The notes below the pieces were generated by a model, which was not told the DNA's origin, did not search any database, and saw nothing but the letters and a program-made list of their open reading frames with translations. Positions 1 to 8,480 of a stretch of DNA of 30,323 nucleotides are shown here, one piece after another (the first letter of the stretch is position 1; each line of letters starts with the position of its first letter). The DNA lies in contig JAHNZQ020003150.1 of the NCBI GenBank assembly GCA_019155205.2, forward strand, positions 2,153,013-2,183,335. The letters run 5' to 3'. Source of the DNA: Gracilaria vermiculophylla (taxonomy: Eukaryota > Rhodophyta > Florideophyceae > Gracilariales > Gracilariaceae). The position numbers and the translations under genes were made by a program.

Positions 1-955
1 GCACAGGCAGTGTCTTCATAGAGCCATTCATAGAAATTTCCATAAGTATGTTTCCCTTTTCTGTTGATTTGACATGGGTTCCATCTCCTAGTCTGATGGT
101 AACTGGCTCAGTTCTTCTTAAAGTTTCTTTGACAAACCATTTCCGAATATTGGTCATGTGGAAGGATGCGCCCGAATCCATATACCATGTTCCATTAATA
201 TTCTTTCGCTCTTTTTCTGCCATTAAAAAGTTTCCGGATGTTGTGTTGCTAGAGCTGGATTGCGCAGAATTTTTCAAATCCTTCTTTCGTTTCCTACAAT
301 CATCAATTTTGTGCCCCTTATTTCCACAATAATGACAGTTGAACGGAAATCTGGGTTTCTGATAGTTGGCCTTTTCCTGTATAAGATTTCCGGATTTTTC
401 TTGATCTTCAGACATTTTTTGTCTCGATTCTTCATGCAAAACTCTGGCGTGGATTTCTTCGATACTTAGCTTCTCAGCTATGTTTTCGAGAGAAACAACC
501 AAACTTTCGTAGCTTTTCGGCAAGCTACGCAGTAAATGCATGATGTATTCTTCCTTTGTTTTCTCGACTCCAAGCTGTTTAAGCTTCGTTTTGAGTCGTT
601 TCAACTCTTCGATGTGCTGTTTTGCTGATTCACCCTCGTGGAGCCTTTTTGATGTAAAGCGCTCCTCCGTGTCCATTTTGTTGGCCATGCCCTTGTTTTC
701 ATAAACTTCTGCCGAGGACTGCTAGGCCTCTGTACCTGTCGTGCATGACGCTACATAGACTATTTGAGTATCATCAACAGATAAGCAAATATCATTTAGT
801 GCTTTTTCGTTTGCCATAGCATTATTTTCTTCTTCTGCCACTGCTTTCCAATAACCTTTTTTCTTAAGGTAATTTCTCATACGAAATTTCCAAGAGAAAT
901 AATTATCTCCATTAAGTTTCTCTATTTTGAACGTGCTTTTCTCTTCTATATCCAT
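1..955 (-). pseudogene. copia Gag-protease polyprotein with one in-frame stop
   Basis: Translation from ATG 953-955 begins with a copia-type Gag capsid region; the stretch KLNGDNYFSWKFRMRNYLKK matches the LxGxNYxxWxxxM signature of the UBN2/DUF4219 group. After the stop at 722-724 the same frame continues without interruption to base 1. It passes a CCHC zinc knuckle at 296-337 (C-x2-C-x4-H-x4-C, from CHYCGNKGHKIDDC) and then an aspartic protease start, WYMDSGAS, with the catalytic D-S-G-A at 167-178. Gag packages the RNA and the protease cuts the polyprotein. The stop is TAG where relatives usually have Trp (context EA-stop-QSSAEVYENKG), so a single TGG-to-TAG change is likely. Integrase and RT are outside the window. 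Family assignment is firm; whether the stop is real or a sequencing error is open. Confidence 0.88.
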
Positions 956-1215
956 GTTTCTTGTTGGCGTGAATCAACGAATTTCGATTTTCGGCAATGA
1001 CACAGCGTACTGTACTGTACGGTCGATTACGGGTTTTGACGGTTTTTGACGATTTTGCCCGATTCTGATGGCACGGTTTTTGAAATTCTGATTTCTGTAC
1101 TGTACGATTCTTTGATTTTCGTACAACCTCGAACTTCTACGATGTTGTTCGGATTCTAATTTCACAGCCGACTTCTAAGCTGTCGTACTAACGACGAGAT
1201 TGACATAGGCGTAGT

Positions 1216-1229
1216 CTGTGCCCATAACC
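1216..1229 (-). promoter_or_regulatory. primer-binding site matching the internal part of initiator tRNA-Met
   Basis: The minus strand reads GGTTATGGGCACAG three bases inside the LTR end. Drosophila copia and relatives prime minus-strand DNA synthesis from an internal fragment of initiator tRNA-Met, around its anticodon stem-loop, using GGTTATGGGCCCAG. The site here differs by one base (A for C). Its position between the LTR and gag is as expected. The identification rests on remembered copia and tRNA sequences. Confidence 0.75.
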
Positions 1230-1345
1230 TATTGTAAATAAATGTAGTACAGAGCTTAGGATAGACTTGAATAAATGCAAAGTTGGTTTATCTTGATGAC
1301 TCGGCTTGACTTCTACCATTCATCAAATCTGGTATACAATTGTTC

Positions 1346-1353
1346 CTTATATA
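1346..1353 (-). promoter_or_regulatory. TATA box of the copia LTR
   Basis: The minus strand reads TATATAAG, about 115 bases upstream of the primer-binding site. This is a reasonable place for the U3 promoter of a short LTR. Transcription would start roughly 25-30 bases further on, near 1315-1320. Confidence 0.6.
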
Positions 1354-1415
1354 CTGTTCTGGTAAGGTTCTATGGTCTTCTAGACCTTCTAACAATTTCT
1401 ATCACAAAGCATGAA

Positions 1416-1496
1416 GAACATTCTCAACAATTCTTCTATAGAATGTTCTTGAACCATCTGGACTTTTCTAGTTTTTAGTTGCTTCTAAGAAGATTC
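1416..1496. promoter_or_regulatory. cluster of heat-shock-element-like sites (GAAnnTTC) in the LTR U3
   Basis: Three GAAnnTTC sites lie within 81 bases just upstream of the TATA box: 1416-1423, 1441-1448 and 1489-1496. The middle one continues in register to GAATGTTCTTGAA (1441-1453), three alternating 5-bp units, the form bound by heat-shock factor trimers. The first two sites also form a perfect 11-bp inverted repeat (AAGAACATTCT / AGAATGTTCTT). Heat-shock regulation is an inference. Stress-responsive copia LTRs with such elements are known (ONSEN in Arabidopsis). Confidence 0.45.
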
Positions 1497-1559
1497 CAAT
1501 AGCTTCTACAACACTCTTGATTTGACGTTCCCGCTTTCATCTTTAAATACGTTTCTCAC

Positions 1560-2713
1560 CTGAGTCGGTAGCTTCTGCACGACGTCAGGAGCGATTTAGT
1601 TTTCTTCCATAAGCCCCCTAATCACGATATAGATGCATTCAGGGTCCTTAAACCGGTGGTTGAACTCTTTCCAGTTGCGGCAGCATGGGACAACTTTAGG
1701 AACTTGCCCCGATGGGATCTACGACTTCTGTCTTCTTCCTTGGTTTTAACGATGATGGTTGGGCTGCTGTTTGCTGTAGCTGAAGTCGCGCTTGCCTAGC
1801 ATGCTTCCAAACCGCTTCTCCTTTTGTCCATATCCACCATCGACTTTGTCTTCATCTTTTACTTTCAGGTCCTTAAGAACTTCGACAGCATCATCGAGAG
1901 TGATACGGAAGACCGTCCTATCTTGTCTAACATGGAATTAATTCACATTGACAGTAGCCATTACGGCGTCAATAATGGACTTGACGGTGGCTTCGCTGTA
2001 TTCTGACGAGTCCGTGGCTTGGAGTGCGTTGGGTTTGTCACGAATCTCCGTTAGCCGATCTTTACTTATGATAAAAATCTTGTTTGAAGCATCAGGTCGT
2101 GATGTGATCATTGGAACAAGCCCTGATATCAATGAGCTGTAGACAGATGCTGGGATTTTCGCATTTTCCAAGAGCATCATTGCACAGTTTTGGCTGTCCT
2201 GTTGAATGGTGGCCGTATCGCAGTGATTAAGGTAGTCGAGGGCCATAGCTTGATTCCGTCCCGCGAAGATAGCTGGTGATTCTCCATTCTTGCGTGTGCA
2301 GTTAAAGACGCTCCGCATCATCTGCACTAATCGGCGTATCCCGTCGGTTGGAGAGTCTTTAGCAATGAGGTCTAGGATCTCGTTGACGATGCTGATTTGT
2401 TTGTTTGGGAGTTCTCCATCGTTATCTTTTTCGTCCAAGGTGATGATCCCGGCGGTGGTGGTTGTTCGACTTGAGACACGAAGATCTGGTCGAGTGAGTT
2501 GAACAGTGTCAGACCGAGTGCGCTGAGGTTACCTTTAGCCTTCTTATCGCCCTCTTTGGCGAAGCGTTTCACGGTGGTAACCCATAACGCCACTTGTTTG
2601 CACCACTTGAATATGTCGGTTGTTGCTGTAAGCATTGGTGGTAGAAGCATGTCGAAGCGTGGAGTATGTGCCCAACCTGGGCCCAAAACTGTGGAAAGAT
2701 CGTAATTAGCCAT
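1560..2713 (-). pseudogene. Gag of a second retroelement class, frameshifted and with a stop
   Basis: A frame opens at ATG 2711-2713 (MANYDLSTVLGPGW) and stays open to 2372. The homologous reading then continues in another frame from about 2440 to 1938, passes a TAA at 1938-1940 and goes on in that frame to about 1760. The two frames overlap in a Gln/Pro-rich to acidic linker, so a frameshift lies near 2430. The second part has the helical character of a retroelement Gag (RRLVQMMRSVFNCTRKNGES, followed by a Leu-rich helical segment). A degenerate Cys/His stretch near 1650 may be a zinc-knuckle relic. I recall similar Gags in copia-like elements of protists but cannot name the family. No pol follows, because the copia LTR begins at 1513. 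Confidence 0.6.
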
Positions 2714-2824
2714 TTCGAGATTCTGGATACGGTTGACAGGAATCTACTCAACAGGCAAAGTGAAGAGCACAGGGGCTCGCAGAAGTTACTTCTTCTCTGC
2801 TCTCTTTTTCTCTAGCTCTGCACC

Positions 2825-2832
2825 TATTTATA
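2825..2832 (-). promoter_or_regulatory. TATA box upstream of the second gag
   Basis: The minus strand reads TATAAATA, about 110 bases before the gag ATG at 2713. It is well placed to be the LTR promoter of that element. An 8-bp inverted repeat (TCCACGAT at 2910-2917, ATCGTGGA at 2930-2937) lies about 80 bases upstream of it. The LTR limits could not be set; one possible 5' end is the palindromic TGTCTAA...TTAGACA near 3243-3262. Confidence 0.45.
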
Positions 2833-3029
2833 CCTATCGCTTCTATCCTATGCGTCCTTTGCGAGTGTTGGTACAATCTATCGCTGCATGTTACTTCTCG
2901 ATTCATGCTTCCACGATATCGACGCTCGAATCGTGGATACGCTGGTTGCTCTGTGGCGGGTTGCTTACGTTTGCGGGAGAACCTCGTCGCTGACACAGAG
3001 CTGTCGATTGCGTACGTACTGATAGTTGC

Positions 3030-3160
3030 TGATCGCTACTAATGTTTGCGGACTTGCTGGTAGTTGCGACGTGCTGAAGGTTGCGAATGGTTGCGAGCTT
3101 GCTGTTGTTTATGAACGTGCTGAGGGTAGCGAGTGTGCTGAAGGTTGCGGACGTGTGTTG
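3030..3160. repeat. degenerate GTTGCG / GTGCTGA motif array
   Basis: Short motifs of the type GTTGCGnnnGTGCTGAAG recur five or six times with irregular spacing. They end abruptly before AT-rich sequence at about 3175. The array lies upstream of the TATA box and gag on the minus strand, so it may be the U3 enhancer-like part of that element's LTR. A 77-codon plus-strand frame across it looks like a by-product of the repeat. The 12-mer GTTGCGACGTGC (3063-3074) occurs again at 29285-29296. Confidence 0.4.
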
Positions 3161-3299
3161 CTGTGCTTCCTTCGTTTTTGCTTAATGTCAATTGCCTTTG
3201 TTTACTTCATTTGCATAGTTGTTATTATCTGCTTATTAGCATTGTCTAAGTTAGTTTAGACATTGCCACAACGGTACACATAAAATTCTATTTTTAGCC

Positions 3300-4269
3300 G
3301 AATAACACGAACTTCGAATCATTGAAATGATTTTATGCAACATGTTTATCTTTGAAATATAGTTTCTACTTAATAACATTAAAAAATAAGAATATTTCTA
3401 CAGTAAAGAACAAAATGGTGATAAATATCGCTTTAAAATCTCTTTGTTTAGAATACTAAACAAATGTTTTGTTTGGCGTGCATAAAAGAAACGGAGAAAA
3501 TGGTGTAAGGTGTTTCTAGCGCTAAAAAACATGTGCAAAATTACTGTATAGCTAGGTCAATATATTTTGATTTAGTAAAAATTGAAAGCTCTGCATATTT
3601 CTATGTAAAATAAAAATGAGCAAACAAAAGCTGAGCACAGGAAAATTCTATTTGAGCTTATATTATAGTGTGGAATTCTCTTTTGATCATAAAACCTTCA
3701 TAAAAAGCCTTTTTTAGTAAGCATTATAGACTTTGAAAGACTTTCAATTGCTTTCAAACAACTCCTTATCAAACTTTACATATCTTTTCAAAAATGTAAA
3801 AAGGGTTTTCACCAAGATCGCGCTGCAGTTTAGTAATCTGCAGTAATAGAAAATGTTTTTTGCTAACTGGAAGCAAATGCTACGCAGTGACTTGCGAGTT
3901 TAATCCACGTCAACCCTTTTGAGAATGAATATGATGCACTCGTTTGAATGATTTTTGGTCATTACAGGCCATTCTGACCAAGTTTTGATTAAAAAAACGT
4001 ACTGAAAGTAGCGCTAAAAATATGAATATTTTAACTTTGCGTAAAATAACGCAATTCAAAAGCGTTGGCGTAAATAGTACAATTTAGTGCACAGAAGCGA
4101 AAATCAACTTCTGAAGAACGCAAAATGAAGTTTCAAAGTGAAGTGTTCCATGATTTCAAACGGGTTTTAAACTTGAATGTATTTTAAAACTGATTCATGT
4201 AGCTCTTTACTTCTAAAACCGATGATTTGCATCATGATGTCAAGTGTACTATACTTTTGAAACAGACTT
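3300..4269 (+). mobile_element. Tc1 family copy C, decayed, left end missing
   Basis: The reverse complement of this stretch aligns along its length with Tc1 copy B (13019-14305). It shares the terminal repeat (GTCTGTTTCAAAAGTATAG, here ending at about 4269 and followed by TA), the inner terminal-type repeat, and many blocks of the interior. On the plus strand a transposase remnant is visible near 3805-3840: HQD-x-AAV, matching the QQDNAPVH box around the second catalytic Asp. It is followed by a stop, and later frames carry further stops and shifts. Similarity fades near 3300 and no opposite terminal repeat was found, so the copy is truncated or unrecognisable on that side. Confidence 0.75.
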
Positions 4270-4589
4270 TATTGTAGCTTACGAAAGTGGTTATACTTTA
4301 GTATCTAGCAAAAAGAATGGTCTAAAACATATCCAAATTACTTCAGAGGAGAAACCCAGCCGAGTGCCATCTACTTACACGTGGCGAATCCGTCCAGCGG
4401 CATGCGCCAAGCTGTGCGGAAAAAGTAGGCAGAAGCCGTACTTAGCACTCGCTCGTTGATTGAGCTAAGCCGAGAGATCAGGCGAGTTCACAAATCGCAC
4501 TGAATACCATGGAACGGGAGTTGCACAACATGCACACGCTCTTTAAACAGTCTCTGATCTACCACGTATCCCCAACTTCGTATGGGAAG
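4270..4589. other. no gene recognised
   Basis: Short open frames are present (for example 4244-4459 plus) but none has a recognisable motif. This may be older decayed sequence of the adjoining Ty3/gypsy element, whose reverse transcriptase should lie here, but nothing in it supports that directly. Confidence 0.4.
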
Positions 4590-5364
4590 TAGAGATAACG
4601 ACTGCATTTTGTGAGACCAAGGACGCTGTAAAATTCACCCCAATCTTCGCCCACGCCTACGTCTTTTAGCCGATTATCCTTGCAACCGATGCCTTCCAGT
4701 TTGCCGGCAATGTCAAGATGTCAAATGATGGCCCCCCCATTGCATTTTTTCGTATAGACAGTCACCGGCTGAGAATCAGTGAAATACCAGCCATCAGAAA
4801 TTGCTAGCCGCAATGATTACGTTACGGCCTTGAAGCCCGTATTCATGCGTGCGGCATATCACGCTCTTATACGGTCCCAAAACATAATCACGTGGCTTCA
4901 GGTAAAGTTAAATTTATCCGGTCCCCCATGTTGCCGGCTATGCGAGATCCATGAGTCTTATTTCGGAACCAAACATTTCGCTGGACACAAAAACGTTGCT
5001 GCAGATGCCCTCAGCCGCCGCCTGGACAACAAACCAGCTCGTTTGTGCACTTACAGTATAAATCAAAGACATTTAAGACCGAATCCGGGATGAGTATCCT
5101 GTTGACGCACATGCTACAAAGCTCTGCAGCACCGCAAAGTCTCACAATTTACCAACCGATCATTGGCCAAGAACTGCAAGGTCTCCAAGAGATTCGTATA
5201 CTAAACCGGCAATGACCTTGCGTGCAAAAGCGTTCCCAAGGAAAACTTCGAACGGAGATCATCCACACTTTCATGGTCGCGGTCATCTCAGCGCTGATGA
5301 GGCGTATCGCACACCAATGCGCCACGCTAATTCGCCGCAAGTGTACCGTGACATTTTTAATATA
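4590..5364 (+). pseudogene. Ty3/gypsy pol relic, RNase H to integrase zinc domain (part 1)
   Basis: In shifting frames the plus strand shows the end of RT and the RNase H start near 4615-4750 (AVKFTPIFAHAYVF, a stop, then PIILATDAFQFAG, matching the ATDAS box). The RNase H end follows near 4970-5030 (GHKNVAADALSRRL). An integrase zinc-binding start lies near 5255-5355 (HPHFHGRGHLSADEAYR, then VYRDIF). Several stops and frameshifts break it. The reading stops exactly at the end of Tc1 copy A and resumes beyond it at 6652. Assignment to Ty3/gypsy is firm from domain order and motifs; gag, protease and LTRs were not found. Confidence 0.75.
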
Positions 5365-6651
5365 CAGACTGTTTCAAAAACATAAGACATGCTGTGAAAT
5401 CTCAAAAAAAAAGAACATATGTACTTTATACGGTACGCCAACAGAAATAGGCTTCAGAAAAAAGTAAAGTCAAAAAAACGTTTCAAAAACGTATGATCAT
5501 CAATAAAAAATCTTTACTGCATGACGCTCAATAGTTTATTATGCATCCTTTTTGCTGTATAACGCTAATGCAGCGTTTCGGCATCGAATTGATGTACTTT
5601 TCCACTTTTGAAACTGTTATAGATTTCCAGCAATTTTTAATACAGTTTTTGAGTTCAAAAACTGTCTGAAATTGCCTTCCGTGCGCATAAGCCATCCTTG
5701 CCAGCAGTCCCCAAATGTTTTTGATTGGGTTCAAATCTGGTGAGTGCGCTGGCCACTCTAAAACAGATACCTCAGACTCCTGTAGCCAATTGTTGAAAAA
5801 AGATGCAGTGTGTACAGGCGCATTATCCTGTTGAAAAATGAAATTTTCTTCATGGAAACATAAACCAAAAGGTACCAAATAGTTGTATAGAACTTCTTGA
5901 TATTTTTCTGCATTCATGTTTGTTTCAATGAAGATAATTTCGGTTAAAACCTTTTTAAAAATGCCCGCCCAGACCATTACACAGCCTCCACCAGAGTGCC
6001 TGGTATAAACTTCATGACGTTCCTTACGAAGATCGTGCCAATTATATTTGTCGCAATCTGGTCCGTCCAAATTTAACATTTTTTCATCAGTAAAAATAAA
6101 ATTTTCCCATTCCTTTTTCCGATAGGCTTTTCCAGCACACCAGTCAATTATATTTTGCTTGTGATGGTCTTGAAGAAAGAAAATTTTCTTCATTTTTTTA
6201 TATTTAAATAAATTTGTGCTGTTTTTCTGCCTTCATATAGTTGATTTAGAAACGTTGAGATTGAGATGTATTCCAATTTTTTTGCACGATACTTTTCCTT
6301 CGCATAATGTTTTTTTTAATTCCTCTTTTACATGCTGGGCTGAGCTTCTTAGGGCGTCCAGGAGATCGTTTTAATCCATAAAGAGTCGGAGTTTTGGAGA
6401 AAAGCAGCTATTGTGACCCTAGAACGCTTCAGTTTTTTAGCAAGAGCACTGTTAGAATGTTTCTAGGCGTTTGATTTAACGATTAGAAGCTGTTCTTGCT
6501 TGGAAAGTGGCGGACCTCGAGCCATTTTTATTAGTAAGAAGGCGGTGTACATATCTTTTTGAAACAATTCTACATAGACTATGTGCAAAATCTAGCCTAC
6601 AGAACAGTTTTGGCGCACTTTAGAGGATTAATATGTTTTTGAAACGCACTG
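5365..6651 (-). mobile_element. Tc1 family copy A, full length with terminal repeats and TA duplication
   Basis: The ends are inverted repeats: CAGACTGTTTCAAAAACATA at 5365 and its partner (reverse complement CAGTGCGTTTCAAAAACATA) ending at 6651. Each is flanked by TA (5363-5364 and 6652-6653), the Tc1/mariner target duplication. Inner copies of the terminal core occur at about 5479-5492 and 6551-6565, giving an IR/DR layout like Sleeping Beauty. Length is 1287 bases, normal for Tc1. The transposase lies between the ends on the minus strand. The copy sits inside the integrase of a Ty3/gypsy relic. Confidence 0.92.
5528..6525 (-). pseudogene. Tc1 transposase, catalytic Glu replaced by Lys and N-terminus broken
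   Basis: The largest open part (5528-6193, 221 codons) is the DDE catalytic domain. It shows FTDEK (first Asp), a GGGCVMVWAGIF strand, FQQDNAPVHT (second Asp), then HSPDLNPIKNIWG. Relatives have NPIENxW, and the Glu is the third catalytic residue, 34 residues after the second Asp; here it is AAA (Lys), one base from GAA. The original start is probably ATG at 6523-6525 (MARGPPLSKQEQ), which opens the helix-turn-helix DNA-binding domain. That part carries a TAG at 6463-6465 and further breaks, so no full protein can be made. The C-terminus (ending CIINY) looks complete. The copy should be inactive for both reasons. Confidence 0.9.
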
Positions 6652-7060
6652 TATTCTGGAAGTGCAGGGCGTTTCTGTTGACTAAGGCCAAATATGGCTC
6701 CATCGAGACAGCTACAGCCACTTACGATTCCACAACAGTGCTGAGAAACCAGCACCTTCGATATCCGCACATCATTATCTCGCGTCAAGAACGCACAGGA
6801 CGCAATGTTTGTGATTGTGGAAAATTACTCAAAACGCGCGCTGTTTATTCAAACCTCAAAATCCGCCTCCGCGAAGGAATGTTTGCGCTCTACCACACGC
6901 ACTCGTTCTTGAAAAAATTGAAACACCGCACACCATGAGTTCAGATCAGGATTCAAAGATTGCCTCTCACTTTTGCCAACTGCTCATGAGACTATTACGC
7001 ATCCGGAGCAACATTTCAAGCGCCGATTTTCCGAGAAAGAGGAGAGTGTAACAGACAACC
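6652..7060 (+). pseudogene. Ty3/gypsy pol relic, integrase core (part 2)
   Basis: After Tc1 copy A and one TA, the integrase reading resumes in the frame it had before the insertion (WKCRAFLLTKAKYGS; the second Cys of the C-x2-C zinc pair is Phe). The core follows. Near 6797-6870 is DAMFVIVENYSKRALFI, where Glu stands in place of the first catalytic Asp (usual VVDRxSK). Near 6930-7020 is MSSDQDSKIASHF, matching the SDRDxxFxSxF box with the second Asp. Frameshifts separate these blocks. Sequence to about 7290 may be the rest of the integrase but gives no clear motif. Confidence 0.72.
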
Positions 7061-7459
7061 CGCTTATTTACCATCGCAATTGCGATAGAAGCTTAAGCGC
7101 GACATCACTACGAGATACATTTTCGCACGTTTTAAGCGCATTATGCGCCAACGTAGCGAATTGTGACTACGTCACGCAATTCAAGCGAAAACGCCACCAT
7201 GCACCGTGTGCTCTATGCTACTCGAGCACACGCTGCATATCTCAAGCTCGATACAGACAGTCTAGCTCCTCCAGTACTGGGCGCGACTCTTAACATTTAT
7301 CTTATAGAAACGATACAAAATGTGACCAGTCCGACCTCTGACAAGCATGTAGGCTGATCAGACTTCTTCCAATAAAAATGTGTTACAATATGAGGCCAAT
7401 TTTCTCGCCGACACTACCTTGTTTATTTTAAACGTATCTTGTTCAGAAAACAAAACAAT

Positions 7460-8480
7460 GTAAAAAGCGGTTGGCAATATGAGACTGTGGTAATGAAAAC
7501 GAGAGTTGTTGTCTTGGCCTATTCCTCGACAAAGATCAACGTTTCGTGAGCCGTCTTCTACCATGCGGTTTAGGTTATTCCCGTCTGTGCAGCAGCGCTA
7601 AGTTAACGTGTCGGCCATATTCGTGGAGCCTGGGATCTAAGATATTCGGTCACGAGCCCCCGATTTGAATGCATCAAACGTCGTAACCTTTTAGTGCAAC
7701 TTGTTTTCACGGCGTTCGTGCAGCGTCTTTATGGTCTCGAACAGTACTCTAGAATCCACAAGCTTATGCTGCTTAATTTCCAGTTTTGTAAGATGCTGCG
7801 GAAAGAGGCTTTCATATAGTATCCTTTCTCCCCTGTCTCGGAATAAGCTAAAATCTCCGCGCCGATTCACGCATTTCTACTTTGAGTAGATCCAGTACAA
7901 AGAATGGAAAGTATCCTTCTCTCGCAATAATTTCGAAAGCTTGGTTCCGCGGATGACTTCAGTTTGATCATGATGATTGTCATTTTGAATATTTGATGCG
8001 TCTAAAAGGCTGGTAAGTGTGGTTTTCTATGTATCCCGGTTGCTTTGATGAATACTATAACTTGGTTCAGAGTTTGGTTATTGCAATGCATGAAATTGTC
8101 ATCTGGTACGCGGTTCACTCTTTTACTTTCTAGTTTTTGTTATATCATCGAGGTAGCCATAGACGCATGGGGCAGAACTGTGGAGTCAAGGTAGAATAGC
8201 GTACTAGCCAAAGAGCGCTATTGCTTGTACCTCTTCGTCTGTTACTCTGTCTCAACGCTCTCTTCGCCGTGCCTTTGTCCATCGTCCAAACCCTTTCTTT
8301 GAAAGAGACCATCTTCAGAACCACATTGAAGTCCTCATGCAGAGAAATGTCGCATCCTGCAAAGGCGAGTTCTTCCCCGATCTTGGCCTTTCCAATAGCG
8401 AACTACAACTCAAGCTCCGTCTTCAAGTTCTCGATATTGTGACTCAGTACCGAACATGTGCTATACATCGAAGCTCTTGA
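7460..8480 (-). pseudogene. retroelement pol tail (RT end and RNase H), heavily decayed
   Basis: On the minus strand, in changing frames with stops, there are segments that resemble the C-terminal pol of a copia-like class. Near 8312-8368 is LAFAGCDISLHEDFNVVL. Near 8225-8180 is ALWLVRYSTLTPQ, like the SLLWLGxxxLPQ box. Near 7700-7766 is KLVDSRVLFETIKTLHERR, where the D of VDS is the position of an RNase H catalytic residue. Near 7602-7634 is GSTNMADTLT, matching the xxNxADxLTK box at the RNase H end. The order is correct for one gene. A 68-codon frame (7358-7564, minus) may be its very end. I recall these boxes from protist and fungal elements; no LTR was identified. Confidence 0.55.

Larger units (their letters stand above)
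1..1513 (-). mobile_element. Ty1/copia retrotransposon, 5' part (LTR, primer site, leader, gag, protease); 3' part beyond left edge
   Basis: Reading the minus strand from 1513 downwards there is a candidate 5' LTR (1233-1513), a primer-binding site (1216-1229), a leader of about 260 bases, and a gag-protease frame starting at 955 that is still open at base 1. This order is the standard 5' half of a copia element. Integrase, reverse transcriptase and the 3' LTR must lie to the left of the window. The element sits directly downstream of another element's gag (about 1560-2713), so it may have inserted into that element. One nonsense codon (722-724) is the only disabling change seen in the visible part, which suggests a fairly young copy compared with the other elements here. 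Confidence 0.85.
1233..1513 (-). repeat. candidate 5' LTR of the copia element
   Basis: On the minus strand the stretch starts TGTTGTAGAAGC at 1513 and ends ATTTATTTACA at 1233, giving the TG...CA ends typical of LTRs, about 281 bases. It sits directly upstream of the primer-binding site and contains a TATA box and a cluster of GAAnnTTC sites. The partner 3' LTR is outside the window, so the outer end at 1513 is inferred from the TGTTG start only and could be a few bases off or further out. Confidence 0.65.

Noticed and set aside
48..469. Plus-strand frames of 94 and 69 codons
   Set aside because: They lie antisense to the copia gag-protease, which has clear zinc-knuckle and protease motifs on the minus strand.
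1204..1232. Possible tRNA gene fragment
   Set aside because: The similarity to initiator tRNA-Met is limited to the primer-site stretch beside an LTR; no cloverleaf can be formed.
3026..3259. 77-codon plus-strand frame with a hydrophobic end
   Set aside because: It spans the GTTGCG motif array and adjacent AT-rich DNA; its open state follows from the repeat.
5300..6700. CRISPR-like reading of the repeated TTTCAAAAAC cores
   Set aside because: They are the inner and outer terminal repeats of a Tc1 element in inverted orientation, and the DNA is eukaryotic.
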